NCBI GenBank assembly: GCA_003994795.1
Contig: AP018269.1
Span: forward strand, 1,677,346 to 1,741,345
DNA from: Cylindrospermum sp. NIES-4074
Lineage (GTDB): Bacteria; Cyanobacteriota; Cyanobacteriia; Cyanobacteriales; Nostocaceae
DNA length: 64,000 nucleotides
Direction: 5' to 3'
In this document: positions 36,847-47,871 of the stretch, one piece after another
How positions within the stretch are numbered: the stretch's first letter is position 1
Layout of the letters: the number at the start of each line of letters is the position of its first letter
Program-made: the position numbers and the translations under genes
Notes under the pieces: model-generated
What the model saw: only the letters and a program-made list of their open reading frames with translations
The model's database searches: none
What the model was told of the DNA's origin: nothing

Positions 36847-38787
36847 TTACCTTGGTGCTAAGAAAATACCAATGCCGTTATGAACACGCGCAGCAGTACT
36901 GGGAGAACGGTCGAGTAATTGTCCTCCCAAGTAAAGACTGGTAGAACTACCGCCATCCAAATTTAGGGCATTTACACACCCCATTGTCTGCATTAATTTA
37001 GCGTGTTCCGCCAAAGTAGGGCCAGCACCGCCAGCGCGATTATGCACAGCAGCTATCATTAAGTTGCCTGTGGTAGTGGTGCAAATGCCGCTGCGAACTG
37101 CTTTTTCGGCAATAAAGGCATCGCTAAATTTTTCGCTTTTGGCATCTAGGACAATTTGACGATTTTGCACCAACAGTGGCCCTGCTCCCACAACATAGGG
37201 GTAACGGCTAAAATCGGCGGGAGTGGTAGCGCTAGTAATACTCACTGCTGTACCAATAGGCAATTGTGACGCCGCAGTGGCAGTATTGCCGCGTAAGGTG
37301 AGGAGGTAGCCATCTTGGGGAATAGGAACAGCATTTTCACCTGCTTTGCCACCTGGGGACTGATTGATAATTTGGTTTTTCTGGACAACTAGGAGGATTT
37401 CGTTATCAGTTAAAGGGGTATAAGTAGGGCCCCAAACAGAGGTGTAACGGGCAATACCGCTCTGAACGTAGCCGCTGTTGAGGAAGAGAATTGGTAAGGG
37501 TTGGTTGTTGGTGCTGATTAAAGTTTCACTCAAGGTGAGACGACCAAAGTAAAATTGCCCTGAATCATTCCAGGCGATCGCACCCCGATTGAGAATTGGC
37601 CCTGACACCCACTGATTATCTCGACGAATTGCACCCAAGGGAAATTTATTATTGCGGTTAAAGTAACCACCATTAATGCCTGCTACTGCTAAATAACGTT
37701 GTGCAGTTTGGATTAAGGGAGCAGTACCGGCTAAAGTTGCAGAGTTCGCCCAAATGGGTTTCAGTTTGAGTCCAAAAGTACGGGGATTAATTTCTAACCA
37801 GACAACCGGAAAGCGATCTGCGCCTAAATTAACAAATTGCTGTCTCCAGCGTAATCCAGGTGCCCAAGTAATATTCCGCTGTACCATCGCATCGGGTCGA
37901 ATATCGATAATTAGGCGATTGGGGCTATTAACAGTACTAATTTGAGGAGACAGACCAAAGGGAACGCTGAGACTAATAATTGTTTGGTTCTTGACCACCT
38001 CAACTTTTTGAATCAGTGGGTCAGCGATTGGTGTTGGTGGTAATTGTTTAAGCTGATCTGGTGGTAATGTAGGCGGCTGGGGAGTGTAGCGTTGGATCAA
38101 AGTCGGATCTGCTATGCCATCTAGGGTAATTGTCCATTCTCTGTTGGGTGGTGCAGATGGTTTGGGGGTGAGTGTGTCGGGTTCAGGAGGTCTTTTGATG
38201 GGTGATCCTGGTGTGAATAGCCAAGGAGTTGGACGATCTAAATTGACAACAAGGCGATCGCTATCCGGTAGTTTACCCTGAACAATATCTGTAACTTTCG
38301 CCTGGGGGGTGGAAATCACTAAGGTACTGCCATTGGCTTGCAGTTGCCATCCCGCTGTTTGAGCAAAATTTGTAATATCTAAATAGCGATATCCTCCCAG
38401 CAGTCTGGTATTTAAGGCTAGGGGCTTTGTGGCTGAAGAGAACCACTGCACCGGCTGTTTGGCTGGATTGCTGCTATTTAAGAAATCTACCCCAATAAAT
38501 TGCCTGATAGCCCCATCACTCAGAAGAGTTGTCACTTTACCCCCAGTCGCTGATCGTTGTAACCAAGCTCCTGATAAAGTGCGACCATTGAGGGTAATTT
38601 GATTACCAGCAGGTACAGACGACTGGGAAGTGATGCTGGGTAACGGTTTCGCTTTTATGGGATACTCTTGAGCGCTAGTGGTATGGGTCGCAGTTACGCA
38701 AATTGCGATCGCCAATATTGGCAATCCAGTCGCTCTTAAAAACCTGCGGTCTACTCTTCGGCAACAATACGGCATTTTGACAATCAT
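36847..38787 (-). CDS. Secreted phosphodiester glycosidase-family protein
   Basis: A 646-residue exported protein: signal sequence (PILAIAICVTATHTTSAQ) at about 22-39, a proline-rich linker near 205-260, an AMIN-like beta region before it (LVVNLDRPTPW) and another after it (LIIDIRPDAMVQ), and the NAGPA domain in the C-terminal 300 residues, with GINGGYFNRNNKFPLGA and the DGGSSTSLYLGG end. NAGPA enzymes cleave phosphodiester-linked sugars such as exopolysaccharide or wall sugar phosphates. AMIN segments suggest binding to the cell wall. The substrate is unknown. Confidence 0.8.
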   Translation of the reverse strand: MIVKMPYCCRRVDRRFLRATGLPILAIAICVTATHTTSAQEYPIKAKPLPSITSQSSVPAGNQITLNGRTLSGAWLQRSATGGKVTTLLSDGAIRQFIGVDFLNSSNPAKQPVQWFSSATKPLALNTRLLGGYRYLDITNFAQTAGWQLQANGSTLVISTPQAKVTDIVQGKLPDSDRLVVNLDRPTPWLFTPGSPIKRPPEPDTLTPKPSAPPNREWTITLDGIADPTLIQRYTPQPPTLPPDQLKQLPPTPIADPLIQKVEVVKNQTIISLSVPFGLSPQISTVNSPNRLIIDIRPDAMVQRNITWAPGLRWRQQFVNLGADRFPVVWLEINPRTFGLKLKPIWANSATLAGTAPLIQTAQRYLAVAGINGGYFNRNNKFPLGAIRRDNQWVSGPILNRGAIAWNDSGQFYFGRLTLSETLISTNNQPLPILFLNSGYVQSGIARYTSVWGPTYTPLTDNEILLVVQKNQIINQSPGGKAGENAVPIPQDGYLLTLRGNTATAASQLPIGTAVSITSATTPADFSRYPYVVGAGPLLVQNRQIVLDAKSEKFSDAFIAEKAVRSGICTTTTGNLMIAAVHNRAGGAGPTLAEHAKLMQTMGCVNALNLDGGSSTSLYLGGQLLDRSPSTAARVHNGIGIFLAPR

Positions 38788-39554
38788 TGATTAAACACTT
38801 TTGCAACAAGTTATCACCCAAGGTACAGCCTCACCAATTATTTGAAAATCTTAAAAAATTAGGGTTTTACTTTTGAATAAATTATGATAATGTATATATT
38901 GGCTTGTTATCTCTTGCAAAAAACCAGCGATTAATTTTCCCGCTAGAACCAATAAGCACAAGTGTTATGATTAACACTGCATCCCCCCAGACTATAAAAG
39001 TAGTCTTATTTATCCAATAAAATATTCCATCCTCACAGATGGTTGCTACTGTTGCTACTTTCAGTGAGGTCTAGTTGGTAGTTATACGGGTAGCAATTGG
39101 CAAGCAAAAACATCTAAGCAACAACAGGGATATTTAGGAATTGTCAAATGGGTATATAGTGTAATACGCTGATTTTGTTACTGCAACAGGATTATTATTG
39201 CAGTGAAGCCTTCAGGGTGAGTTTAATTTCAGGTAAATCGAGGCAGGTTTTATCTGAAAACTAGCTTGATATTTGGGAAAAGGGAATTGAGAAAATACTT
39301 AGCTTCACGTTATAAATAAGAAACCGTCAGGGCAATCATACTGTCCAGGCAAAGGTAGTATTTCTAAGCAGTGCATAAACGCATAAAAAAATACCGCGAC
39401 AATTTTAACACGGGTGAGCCATTAAGTAAACCCGAAGTTAAAATTTTTTTTCCCTAAATTTTGGTGATTATGTATTTCTCCATCACTAAAAATTTAGAAA
39501 TTTTTCAAGAGCAGTAGTTGCAAAATCCGTAACTCAACATTTCAGGAACAGGGT
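38788..39554. other. Divergent promoter region of the glycosidase gene and glsF
   Basis: 767 bp, AT-rich, with no gene. I looked for GTA-N8-TAC NtcA sites, expected for a nitrogen gene, and found none exact; GTATATAGTGTAATAC near 39151 has a wrong spacing of ten. The long leader may hold the glsF promoter. Confidence 0.4.
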
Positions 39555-42500
39555 ATGAACAGTCAACCGATTAATCAGGGTCAGAACGTCATATTGTCGG
39601 ATATTAACGCCCAAGATACCTACCCAGGACAAAGATGGTTAGTAGAAGAAAGAGATGCCTGTGGTGTAGGTTTTATTGCTCATCGCCAAAATTATGCTAG
39701 CCACGAAATTGTGGTTAAAGCTTTAGCTGCTTTGACTTGCTTAGAGCATAGGGGAGGGTGCAGCGCTGACCAAGACTCTGGTGATGGGGCAGGCATATTG
39801 ACAGCAATCCCTTGGGAGTTGTTCCAACAGAACTCTGTCTTCAGAGGGATTGATTTTTCATCTACTAGTAATCTGGCTGTGGGGATGATATTTTTACCAC
39901 AAGATATCCAAGCAGCCCAAAAAGCCAAAGCAACTGTTGAGCAAGTAGCCGCTGAGGAAAAATTGACTGTACTGGGTTGGCGAGTAGTCCCTGTGCAACC
40001 AGATTTATTGGGAGTACAAGCCAAAGAAAATCAACCCCAGATAGAACAAGTTTTTCTGGCATCGGCTGATAAAAGTGGTGATGAACTGGAACGGGAACTG
40101 TATATTACCCGCAGCCGCATTGCTAAAGCTGCCAAAAACATTTCTGACGAATTTTATGTCTGCTCCTTGTCGAGCCGCACAATTGTCTACAAAGGGATGG
40201 TGCGTTCTGCGGTATTGGGAGAGTTTTACAACGACTTAAAAAATCCAGCTTACAAGAGCGCTTTTGCAGTTTATCACCGCCGCTTTAGTACCAACACCAT
40301 GCCTAAGTGGCCTCTAGCGCAACCAATGCGACTGTTGGGTCATAACGGCGAAATCAATACGCTGTTGGGGAACATTAACTGGATGATGGCTAGAGAAGCA
40401 ACTCTGAATCATCCAGTTTGGGAAAATCGCTTCGACGAACTTAAACCCCTGGTTCACATTGATAATAGTGACTCAGCCACCCTTGATAACGTGCTGGAGT
40501 TACTAGTGCGATCGGGACGCAGCCCTCTGGAAGCTTTAATGATTATGGTGCCTGAGGCATACCAAAATCAACCTTCCTTGAGTAATTATCCAGAAATTGT
40601 CGATTTTTACGAATATTACAGCGGTTTGCAAGAAGCATGGGATGGCCCAGCCCTTTTAGTATTTAGTGATGGGCAAAAAGTTGGGGCGACATTAGACCGC
40701 AATGGCTTAAGACCAGCTCGCTATGTCATCACTAAGGATGATTTCATTGTTGTGGCTTCTGAAGCTGGTGTGGTGGACTTCCCAGAAGCCAATATTATCG
40801 AGAAAGGTAGACTTGGCCCAGGACAAATGATTGCTGTAGATTTAGCAACCAATGAAGTTCTGAAGAACTGGGAAATTAAGCAACGTATCGCCAAAAAACA
40901 GCCTTATGGGGAATGGTTGCAACAGTACCGCCAAGAACTCAAACAATTGGTAAGTCGTCAGTCGTCAGTTGTTAACGGCAATGGCAACGGCAACGGATAT
41001 CACGTAAATGGTAACGGACATTCACCAACAGATAAAGCTGACAGACAAACTTTGCTTCAGCTGCAAACTGCCTTTGGCTACACCACAGAAGATGTAGAAA
41101 TGGTGATTCAGCCTATGGCTAGCACAGGTTCAGAGGCGACTTTCTGCATGGGGGATGATATTCCTTTAGCAGTGTTGTCAGTAAAACCTCACCTGCTGTA
41201 TGACTATTTTAAACAGCGCTTTGCTCAAGTTACAAATCCAGCAATTGACCCTTTGCGGGAAAAGCTGGTGATGTCCTTGAAAGTCGAATTGGGTGAGCGG
41301 GGTAACTTATTAGACGCTCGTCCAGAATATGCTCGGAGAATAAAGCTAGAGTCGCCAGTTTTGACTGAGACTGAGTTAGAAGCGATTAAGCTGTCAGGAT
41401 TTGCTACTGCTGAGTTGTCAACTTTATTTGCAATTGCTGCTGGGCCAGAAGGATTAAAAGCTGCGGTTGCTTCTTTACAAGCACAAGCAGCAGAATCGGT
41501 GCGGGCAGGTGCGAAAATTTTGATCTTGAGCGATAAGGTAGGTGAGGGAATAGGTACAGAGTATACCTACATTCCTCCCCTGTTAGCAGTAGGTGCTGTA
41601 CACCATCACTTGATCCGCGAAGGCTTGCGGATGAAAACATCGCTGATTGTCAATACTGCTCAGTGCTGGAGTACACATCATTTTGGTTGTCTTCTGGGTT
41701 ATGGTGCTGGTGCAATTTGCCCTTATTTAGCTTTAAGCACAGTGCGTGATTGGTGGTCTGATTCCAAGACACAGCAGTTTATGGAGCGAGGGAAAATTGC
41801 TGCTCTGACTCTAGAACAAGCGATCGCCAATTATCGTCAGGCTATAGAGTCAGGTTTGCTGAAAATCCTCTCAAAAATGGGTATTTCTCTACTTTCTAGC
41901 TATCAAGCTGCCCAAATCTTTGAGGCTATCGGCATTGGTGGGGATTTGTTAGCACTGGGATTCAGAGGTACAACTTCCCGCATCGGTGGCTTGAGTATTA
42001 GCGAATTAGCTCAAGAGGTACTTTCTTTCCACAGCAAAGCTTTCCCAGAACTGACAGCCAAGAAGTTAGAAAACTTTGGCTTTGTGCAGTACCGTCCCGG
42101 TGGTGAATATCACATGAACAGCCCGGAATTGGCAAAGGCGCTGCATAAGGCGGTGGATGGGAAGAAGTACGACCACTACGAAGTTTATCAACAGCACCTC
42201 AAAGGCAGACCTGTAACGGCTTTGCGTGATTTGCTGGATTTCCAAAGCGATCGCCAATCGATTCCTTTAGAAGAAGTAGAATCGATCAGTGATATCGTCA
42301 AACGCTTCTGTACTGGTGGGATGTCTTTAGGCGCACTGTCACGGGAAGCACATGAAACTTTAGCGATCGCCATGAATCGCATTGGTGGTAAATCTAATTC
42401 TGGGGAAGGTGGCGAAGATCCAGTCCGTTACAAAATTCTGGATGACGTAGATGCCTCTGGTCATTCTCCCACTCTACCCCATTTAAAAGGGCTACGAAAT

Positions 42501-44267
42501 GGCGATCGCGCCACCAGCGCTATTAAACAAGTTGCTTCAGGACGCTTTGGGGTAACGCCAGAATACTTAGCCAGCGCCAAACAAATTGAAATCAAAATTG
42601 CCCAAGGTGCAAAACCAGGAGAAGGGGGACAACTACCAGGGCCGAAGGTTAGTCCTTACATTGCCATGTTGCGGCGTTCCAAGCCTGGTGTAACTTTGAT
42701 TTCACCACCACCGCACCATGATATCTATTCCATTGAAGACTTGGCGCAGTTGATTTTTGACCTGCATCAAATTAACCCGAAAGCACAGGTATCAGTGAAG
42801 CTAGTTGCCGAAATTGGGATTGGCACAATTGCTGCTGGTGTGGCGAAAGCGAATGCCGATATTATCCAGATTTCTGGTCACGATGGCGGTACAGGAGCCT
42901 CACCTCTCAGTTCTATTAAACACGCTGGTTCTCCGTGGGAACTCGGTTTAAGTGAAGTGCATCGCGTGCTGATGGACAATAGTTTGCGCGATCGCGTGAT
43001 TTTGCGTGTAGATGGTGGTCTCAAGAGTGGCTGGGACGTATTAATCGGCGCATTAATGGGTGCTGAAGAATTCGGATTTGGCTCTATCGCCATGATTGCT
43101 GAAGGCTGTATCATGGCGCGGATTTGCCACACCAATAACTGCCCCGTGGGTGTCGCTTCCCAAAAAGAAGAACTCCGGGAGCGGTTTAAGGGAATGCCGG
43201 AACACGTTGTTAACTTCTTTTACTTCATTGCCGAAGAAGTACGGAGTCTATTAGCTAGACTGGGTTATCGTTCCCTGTCAGAAGTAGTTGGCCGTGCTGA
43301 TTTGTTAACACTGCGTCCAGACACGAAACTCACCAAAACCCAAGCGCTGAATCTCAACTGCTTAATTCAGCTACCAGATAGTAAAGAAAACCGTCGCTGG
43401 TTGGTGCATGAAGAAGTCCACAGCAACGGCCCGGTTTTGGATGATCAATTACTAGCTGATCCGGAAATTCAAGCAGCGATTCGCAACCAATCCACTGTTA
43501 GCAAAACCTACCCCATCGTTAACACCGATAGAACTGTTGGGGCCAGGTTAGCAGGAGCGATCGCCTCTCAGTACGGTGATAGCGGTTTTGAAGGGCAAAT
43601 TAACCTCAACTTCCAAGGTAGCGTAGGGCAAAGCTTTGGCGCTTTTAACCTCCCTGGCATCATTCTGACGCTGGTAGGCGAAGCCAATGACTACGTAGGT
43701 AAGGGGATGCACGGTGGCGAAATTATCATCAAACCCCCAGCCAACGCCACCTATGACCCAGCACAAAATGTGATAGTTGGCAATACCTGTCTTTATGGCG
43801 CGACTGGTGGCGTATTGTTTGCCAATGGTTTAGCTGGAGAACGCTTTGCTGTGCGTAACTCCAAAGGTGTAGCTGTGATTGAAGGTGCTGGAGATCATTG
43901 CTGCGAATATATGACTGGTGGCGTGATTGTTGTCCTCGGCAAAGTAGGACGCAACGTCGCTGCGGGGATGACTGGTGGATTAGGATACTTTTTGGATGAA
44001 GATGGTTCCTTCCCGGAATTAGTTAACCGATCAATTGTCAAAGTCCAACGGGTGATTACAGAAGCGGGTGCAAAACAATTGTATGAGTTAATCAAAACTC
44101 ACCAGCGTAACACCGGTTCACCAAAAGCGAACAGGATTATAGAAAACTGGCAAGAATTTTTACCGAAGTTCTGGCAGTTGGTTCCACCTTCTGAAGCTGA
44201 GAGTGCAGAAGCAAATCCTGAAGCTGGGACAGAGAAAAAACAGCCTGCTGCCGTCAGTAGTCAGTAG
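39555..44267 (+). CDS. glsF: Ferredoxin-dependent glutamate synthase (Fd-GOGAT)
   Basis: A 1570-residue enzyme of the GS/GOGAT cycle, making two glutamates from glutamine and 2-oxoglutarate. The first 35 residues are a propeptide; Cys36 (RDACGVGF) is the amidotransferase nucleophile. The FMN barrel contains [18 protein letters not shown], and the 3Fe-4S motif is Cys1185-x5-Cys1191-x4-Cys1196. Ferredoxin type is inferred from cyanobacterial practice and the absence of a gltD neighbour. Two oddities: residues about 466-491 form an Asn-Gly-rich insert encoded partly by heptamers (GTCGTCA x2, GTTGTTA at 40954-40974), and the last codons (AVSSQ-stop) are encoded by six GTCAGTA-type heptamers (44253-44294). 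Confidence 0.93.
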   Translation: MNSQPINQGQNVILSDINAQDTYPGQRWLVEERDACGVGFIAHRQNYASHEIVVKALAALTCLEHRGGCSADQDSGDGAGILTAIPWELFQQNSVFRGIDFSSTSNLAVGMIFLPQDIQAAQKAKATVEQVAAEEKLTVLGWRVVPVQPDLLGVQAKENQPQIEQVFLASADKSGDELERELYITRSRIAKAAKNISDEFYVCSLSSRTIVYKGMVRSAVLGEFYNDLKNPAYKSAFAVYHRRFSTNTMPKWPLAQPMRLLGHNGEINTLLGNINWMMAREATLNHPVWENRFDELKPLVHIDNSDSATLDNVLELLVRSGRSPLEALMIMVPEAYQNQPSLSNYPEIVDFYEYYSGLQEAWDGPALLVFSDGQKVGATLDRNGLRPARYVITKDDFIVVASEAGVVDFPEANIIEKGRLGPGQMIAVDLATNEVLKNWEIKQRIAKKQPYGEWLQQYRQELKQLVSRQSSVVNGNGNGNGYHVNGNGHSPTDKADRQTLLQLQTAFGYTTEDVEMVIQPMASTGSEATFCMGDDIPLAVLSVKPHLLYDYFKQRFAQVTNPAIDPLREKLVMSLKVELGERGNLLDARPEYARRIKLESPVLTETELEAIKLSGFATAELSTLFAIAAGPEGLKAAVASLQAQAAESVRAGAKILILSDKVGEGIGTEYTYIPPLLAVGAVHHHLIREGLRMKTSLIVNTAQCWSTHHFGCLLGYGAGAICPYLALSTVRDWWSDSKTQQFMERGKIAALTLEQAIANYRQAIESGLLKILSKMGISLLSSYQAAQIFEAIGIGGDLLALGFRGTTSRIGGLSISELAQEVLSFHSKAFPELTAKKLENFGFVQYRPGGEYHMNSPELAKALHKAVDGKKYDHYEVYQQHLKGRPVTALRDLLDFQSDRQSIPLEEVESISDIVKRFCTGGMSLGALSREAHETLAIAMNRIGGKSNSGEGGEDPVRYKILDDVDASGHSPTLPHLKGLRNGDRATSAIKQVASGRFGVTPEYLASAKQIEIKIAQGAKPGEGGQLPGPKVSPYIAMLRRSKPGVTLISPPPHHDIYSIEDLAQLIFDLHQINPKAQVSVKLVAEIGIGTIAAGVAKANADIIQISGHDGGTGASPLSSIKHAGSPWELGLSEVHRVLMDNSLRDRVILRVDGGLKSGWDVLIGALMGAEEFGFGSIAMIAEGCIMARICHTNNCPVGVASQKEELRERFKGMPEHVVNFFYFIAEEVRSLLARLGYRSLSEVVGRADLLTLRPDTKLTKTQALNLNCLIQLPDSKENRRWLVHEEVHSNGPVLDDQLLADPEIQAAIRNQSTVSKTYPIVNTDRTVGARLAGAIASQYGDSGFEGQINLNFQGSVGQSFGAFNLPGIILTLVGEANDYVGKGMHGGEIIIKPPANATYDPAQNVIVGNTCLYGATGGVLFANGLAGERFAVRNSKGVAVIEGAGDHCCEYMTGGVIVVLGKVGRNVAAGMTGGLGYFLDEDGSFPELVNRSIVKVQRVITEAGAKQLYELIKTHQRNTGSPKANRIIENWQEFLPKFWQLVPPSEAESAEANPEAGTEKKQPAAVSSQ

Positions 44268-44294
44268 TCAGTGGTCAGTAGTCAATGGTCATTA
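44253..44294. repeat. Six GTCAGTA-type heptamers across the glsF stop codon
   Basis: GTCAGTA, GTCAGTA, GTCAGTG, GTCAGTA, GTCAATG, GTCATTA. The glsF stop (TAG, 44265-44267) is made within the second and third units. Confidence 0.9.
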
Positions 44295-44334
44295 GTTAGT
44301 TAAAAGTGACTAATGACCAATGGCTGATTAACAA

Positions 44335-45267
44335 TTACTTCTTGTTGGCGTTAGTTCTGGACGCACCGGAAGCAATCAACTTTTGCTCTTTATCTTGCAT
44401 GGCTAAAAGTTCGGGAATGGTAACAAACTGATAGCCCTGCTTGCGAAACTTACTAATAATTTCTGGTAAAGCCTGCACAGTGTGAGTGCGATCGCCACCA
44501 CCATCATGCATCAGCACAATACCACCAGCTTTTGCTTCCCTAAATATGTTATTGATCAATCTTGGTACAGCAGGACGCGAGTAATCTACTGAATCGGATG
44601 ACCACATAATGATGGCGTACTTGTTACTTCTAGCGTAAGCAGCCACCCCATTGTGCATCATTCCTCCTGGTGGACGAAACAGACTTGTTTTCACCCCTGT
44701 AGTTTGATAAATCAAGTTTGTGGTGTTGTCAATTTCATAGGCTGCTACCCGGGGATTCATGTAATGATACCAGTGATGCCAAGTATGGTTGCCAATGGCA
44801 TGACCGTCAGTCACTACCCGCTTCACTAGGTCTGGATAATTCTTCACGTTCTGACCAACGACAAAAAATGTACTTTTGATATCATTCTTTTTGAGGATAT
44901 CCAGTATTTTTGCGGTAGTCTGAGGCCAAGGGCCATCATCAAAAGTAAGAGCAACTACTTTCTGACCAGAAGGGAGTTTTGCCGCCTGAATAGTTGCCCC
45001 TTGAAAGCGTGGCGGCACATCGGAGGCAATGCCTTTTGCTTGTGCTTCTTGTTGCCAACTTGTCAGCATCTGGTCCTTCAATTTCTCAACACGCTGCTGA
45101 GTTCCTACATTGGCAGTTGCGTCTTTTACCTTTACGCTGCGGCTACTTTGAGCATCAGAGGCATTTGGTTTGAAAAGCATCATCAAGCCAAGGCTCAAAC
45201 TACCACTTAAGCAAACTAATATAACTAATATTCCCTGCGGCCTAAAAAACGACTTATTTTTTTCCAC
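44335..45267 (-). CDS. Polysaccharide deacetylase (NodB-like), membrane-anchored
   Basis: A 310-residue protein with a non-cleaved or lipid-free signal anchor (ILVILVCLSGSLSLGLMMLF, about 13-32), then the NodB domain. The catalytic residues are intact: Asp110-Asp111 (TFDDGPWPQTT), His161 and His165 (HTWHH), the RPPGG motif, and a late MHDGG. It removes acetyl groups from N-acetylglucosamine polymers such as peptidoglycan or exopolysaccharide, on the outside of the membrane. It converges on glsF. Confidence 0.88.
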   Translation of the reverse strand: MEKNKSFFRPQGILVILVCLSGSLSLGLMMLFKPNASDAQSSRSVKVKDATANVGTQQRVEKLKDQMLTSWQQEAQAKGIASDVPPRFQGATIQAAKLPSGQKVVALTFDDGPWPQTTAKILDILKKNDIKSTFFVVGQNVKNYPDLVKRVVTDGHAIGNHTWHHWYHYMNPRVAAYEIDNTTNLIYQTTGVKTSLFRPPGGMMHNGVAAYARSNKYAIIMWSSDSVDYSRPAVPRLINNIFREAKAGGIVLMHDGGGDRTHTVQALPEIISKFRKQGYQFVTIPELLAMQDKEQKLIASGASRTNANKK

Positions 45268-46191
45268 TATATAACTCCTTCAAGGATGGAACCATCTGTC
45301 ACGGTTCTGACGGTAGGTTATAACACATTTCCTCTATAAATTAGATTCCCAGTTGCTTACCAGTAATCCTGGAAAGGGGAATAGAGATTTACAGAAATTA
45401 TCAAATCGAGCGGATAGATTATACGGATTCATCTCAAACCTCAGATTTCCGAAGAAGAGATGACCGCAAGCAATACAATATTTACTACTTAGTAACTACT
45501 ACCTGTAGGTAAAAGCAACATTGGATAATTAACCGCGCCAAAACAAAGTCTGTCACTAAAAGACTGTAATCGGCTCTGATTGTTTCCCTGGAAGCAGATT
45601 ACCATTTCAACTATTTTCCCATTGTAAGTACTAAGTTTATGAGCTTAGTAATTTAGAGAACGAAGTAACACATAGATTGATTAGATAGAATGGCCTAGCA
45701 TGAGTAGAGCATTCACCCAACAAGAATTTCATGAACTATTAGAGTTAATAGTAGTAAGGTATATTCTACGGGTTACTTCCACTGCTTCCTAGTGAAGAAA
45801 AAGTTAAATTTTTAACTAGCTGATGTTGTTTTTTGCCTTCTATGAAATAGATGGGTGAAAATAAACTCAATATAGTTTCTCATTGGCAAGTACCATTTAG
45901 TCGTTTAACAAGATACTTTTTACTAATTCACTGAAAAAATTTTCTTGACAACTTAGCTCGGTTATTTAAGAATTTAAAGGCATATAAATAAGAACTTAAT
46001 ACCTGGATTTACCTGATTTGAGAAACGATTGATTATTAACTACCTGAATTAGACTTTTACAGATATACAGAATAAAATATTTAAGTTATTTATTATACAA
46101 GTAAGTTTATTTTTGGACAAAGAATAGAAAAAATTATTACAGTTATGGGGATGAATTAACTCGTTCTCCAAGGATTATCCCGATTTTAGAT
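45268..46191. other. Long intergenic region
   Basis: 924 bp, AT-rich. A 30-codon frame starting MSRAFTQQEFHELLELIVVRY (45700-45792) may be a gene stump but has no recognised match. No RNA gene or repeat stands out. Confidence 0.35.
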
Positions 46192-47742
46192 ATGCGTCCA
46201 TTCCCAGAAAAAGAATGGTTATTGAGCTTGCTTGTGGGATCTCTGGTTCTGTGGCTGATATTTTTAGGAGACTCACCCTTAAGAGACTGGGATGAAGGTA
46301 CTGTAGCCCAGGTTGCCCGTGAAATTTGGCGATCGCCAATCGGGGCTATGCGTTGGCTATACCCCACCTTGGCAGGTACACCATATTATAATAAGCCACC
46401 GCTGATACACTTGCTCATTGCTGGCGCTTACTCCCTTGGCGGTGTGAATGAGTGGACAACACGCTTACCGAGTGCGGTGTTAACTGCTTTGGGAGTACCG
46501 TTGCTTTACTTAGTGGGGCGGTTAATTTTTAACCAAAGATTACCAGCTTTATTTGCTGCTTTGGTTTACTTAACAATGTTGCCTGTGGTGCGTCACGGCA
46601 GACTAGCGATGCTAGATGGTGTGACTATTACTTTTTTTCTGCTGTTGTTATTTTGTCTTGTGAAGGCACGTCAGAACCAACGGTATGCTTTAGGTGTGGG
46701 AATTTGTCTGGGGTTAATTACTCTCACCAAGGGGATGATAGTTTTGCCACTAGGGGCGATCGCTTGTTTGTTCGTTTTTAGCGATCGCCAATTAGCTTTG
46801 TTAAAAAGTTACTATCTTTGGGCAGGAATGTTTTTCGGAACTGCTTTACCCCTCGCTTGGTATATTGCCCAATGGCAACATTATGGGGGAAGTTTTTTCC
46901 AAGTAAATTTTCAGGCACAAACCTTTAATCGTCTTGTGCAACCTGTGGAAGGTCATAGTGGGCCTCCCTGGTACTATTTAATTGAATTGCTCAAATATGG
47001 TTTTCCTTGGCTGTTATTTTTGCCAGGAGGGTTGTATCTAGCTGGGAAAAAGCGCCATACTACCTGGGGTTGTCTAATTCTGATCGGCGTAATCGTTTAC
47101 TTAGGGACTATCTCTTTAATGAGAACGAAACTGCCGTGGTATATCATGCCTGTGTATCCATTTTTAGCTTTGGCGATTGGTGCAAGACTGAGCGAAGTTT
47201 GGCAGCACCGCAATTTTAGGGCGCGAATTTGGGCAGTATTTTTGGACGTGATTGCGATCGCCGGTTTAGGAGGTTGTATTTACTTTACGATCGCCGAACC
47301 TCAGCCTGTATTAATTGCTATGAGTATTGTGTTGGCAATCAGTATGGGTTTTGCCGCTTGGCTGGTTAAAAAGTGCGATCGGCGATTTATTCCCGTTTTA
47401 TTTTCGGGAATGTATTTAGTTTTAGCACTTTTGATGAGTTCACAATCTTGGATTTGGGAGTTAAATGAAGCCTTCCCAGTCAAGCCTGTTGCTACTTTAA
47501 TTCGTCACCATATCTCACCAGGAACGAAAATTTATACCTCTTTTGGTTATAGTCGTCCTAGTTTAGATTTTTACTGTGATTGTCAAGTCATTTCTGCCAA
47601 TGCCTCAGTTTTACAACAAATGTGGGCGAATAAATCTTACTTACTGTTAGATGATGCAACTTTACAGAAAATAAATTTACCTAAGAGTAAAACTTTAGGA
47701 ATATCTGAAGGCTTTACCTTGATTTCGCCACTAGTTAATTAA
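46192..47742 (+). CDS. ArnT/PMT-like membrane glycosyltransferase (GT39/GT83)
   Basis: A 516-residue protein with about ten or more membrane spans. The first periplasmic loop carries the conserved acidic pair Asp34-Glu35 (RDWDEGTVAQVARE), then YYNKPPLIH, typical of ArnT-like transferases that move sugars from polyprenyl phosphate to lipids or proteins. The C-terminal part is a small soluble domain (GTKIYTSFGYSRPSLDFYCDCQ). The acceptor is unknown. It begins a block of membrane glycosyltransferases. Confidence 0.8.
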   Translation: MRPFPEKEWLLSLLVGSLVLWLIFLGDSPLRDWDEGTVAQVAREIWRSPIGAMRWLYPTLAGTPYYNKPPLIHLLIAGAYSLGGVNEWTTRLPSAVLTALGVPLLYLVGRLIFNQRLPALFAALVYLTMLPVVRHGRLAMLDGVTITFFLLLLFCLVKARQNQRYALGVGICLGLITLTKGMIVLPLGAIACLFVFSDRQLALLKSYYLWAGMFFGTALPLAWYIAQWQHYGGSFFQVNFQAQTFNRLVQPVEGHSGPPWYYLIELLKYGFPWLLFLPGGLYLAGKKRHTTWGCLILIGVIVYLGTISLMRTKLPWYIMPVYPFLALAIGARLSEVWQHRNFRARIWAVFLDVIAIAGLGGCIYFTIAEPQPVLIAMSIVLAISMGFAAWLVKKCDRRFIPVLFSGMYLVLALLMSSQSWIWELNEAFPVKPVATLIRHHISPGTKIYTSFGYSRPSLDFYCDCQVISANASVLQQMWANKSYLLLDDATLQKINLPKSKTLGISEGFTLISPLVN

Positions 47743-47871
47743 CCTGTTGAAGAAATCAGATAAATATCTGTTAATTATTTGTAACCATAGATAAACACAG
47801 ATAAATTATCGGACTTTATTTGTGTTACTTTTGGTTTAATTAAGTCTTTGTCTATTCATTTAATTGAGCCT

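Noticed and set aside
39140-39180. NtcA-type box before glsF (GTATATAGTGTAATAC)
   Set aside because: Spacing between GTA and TAC is ten, not eight, so it does not fit the consensus.
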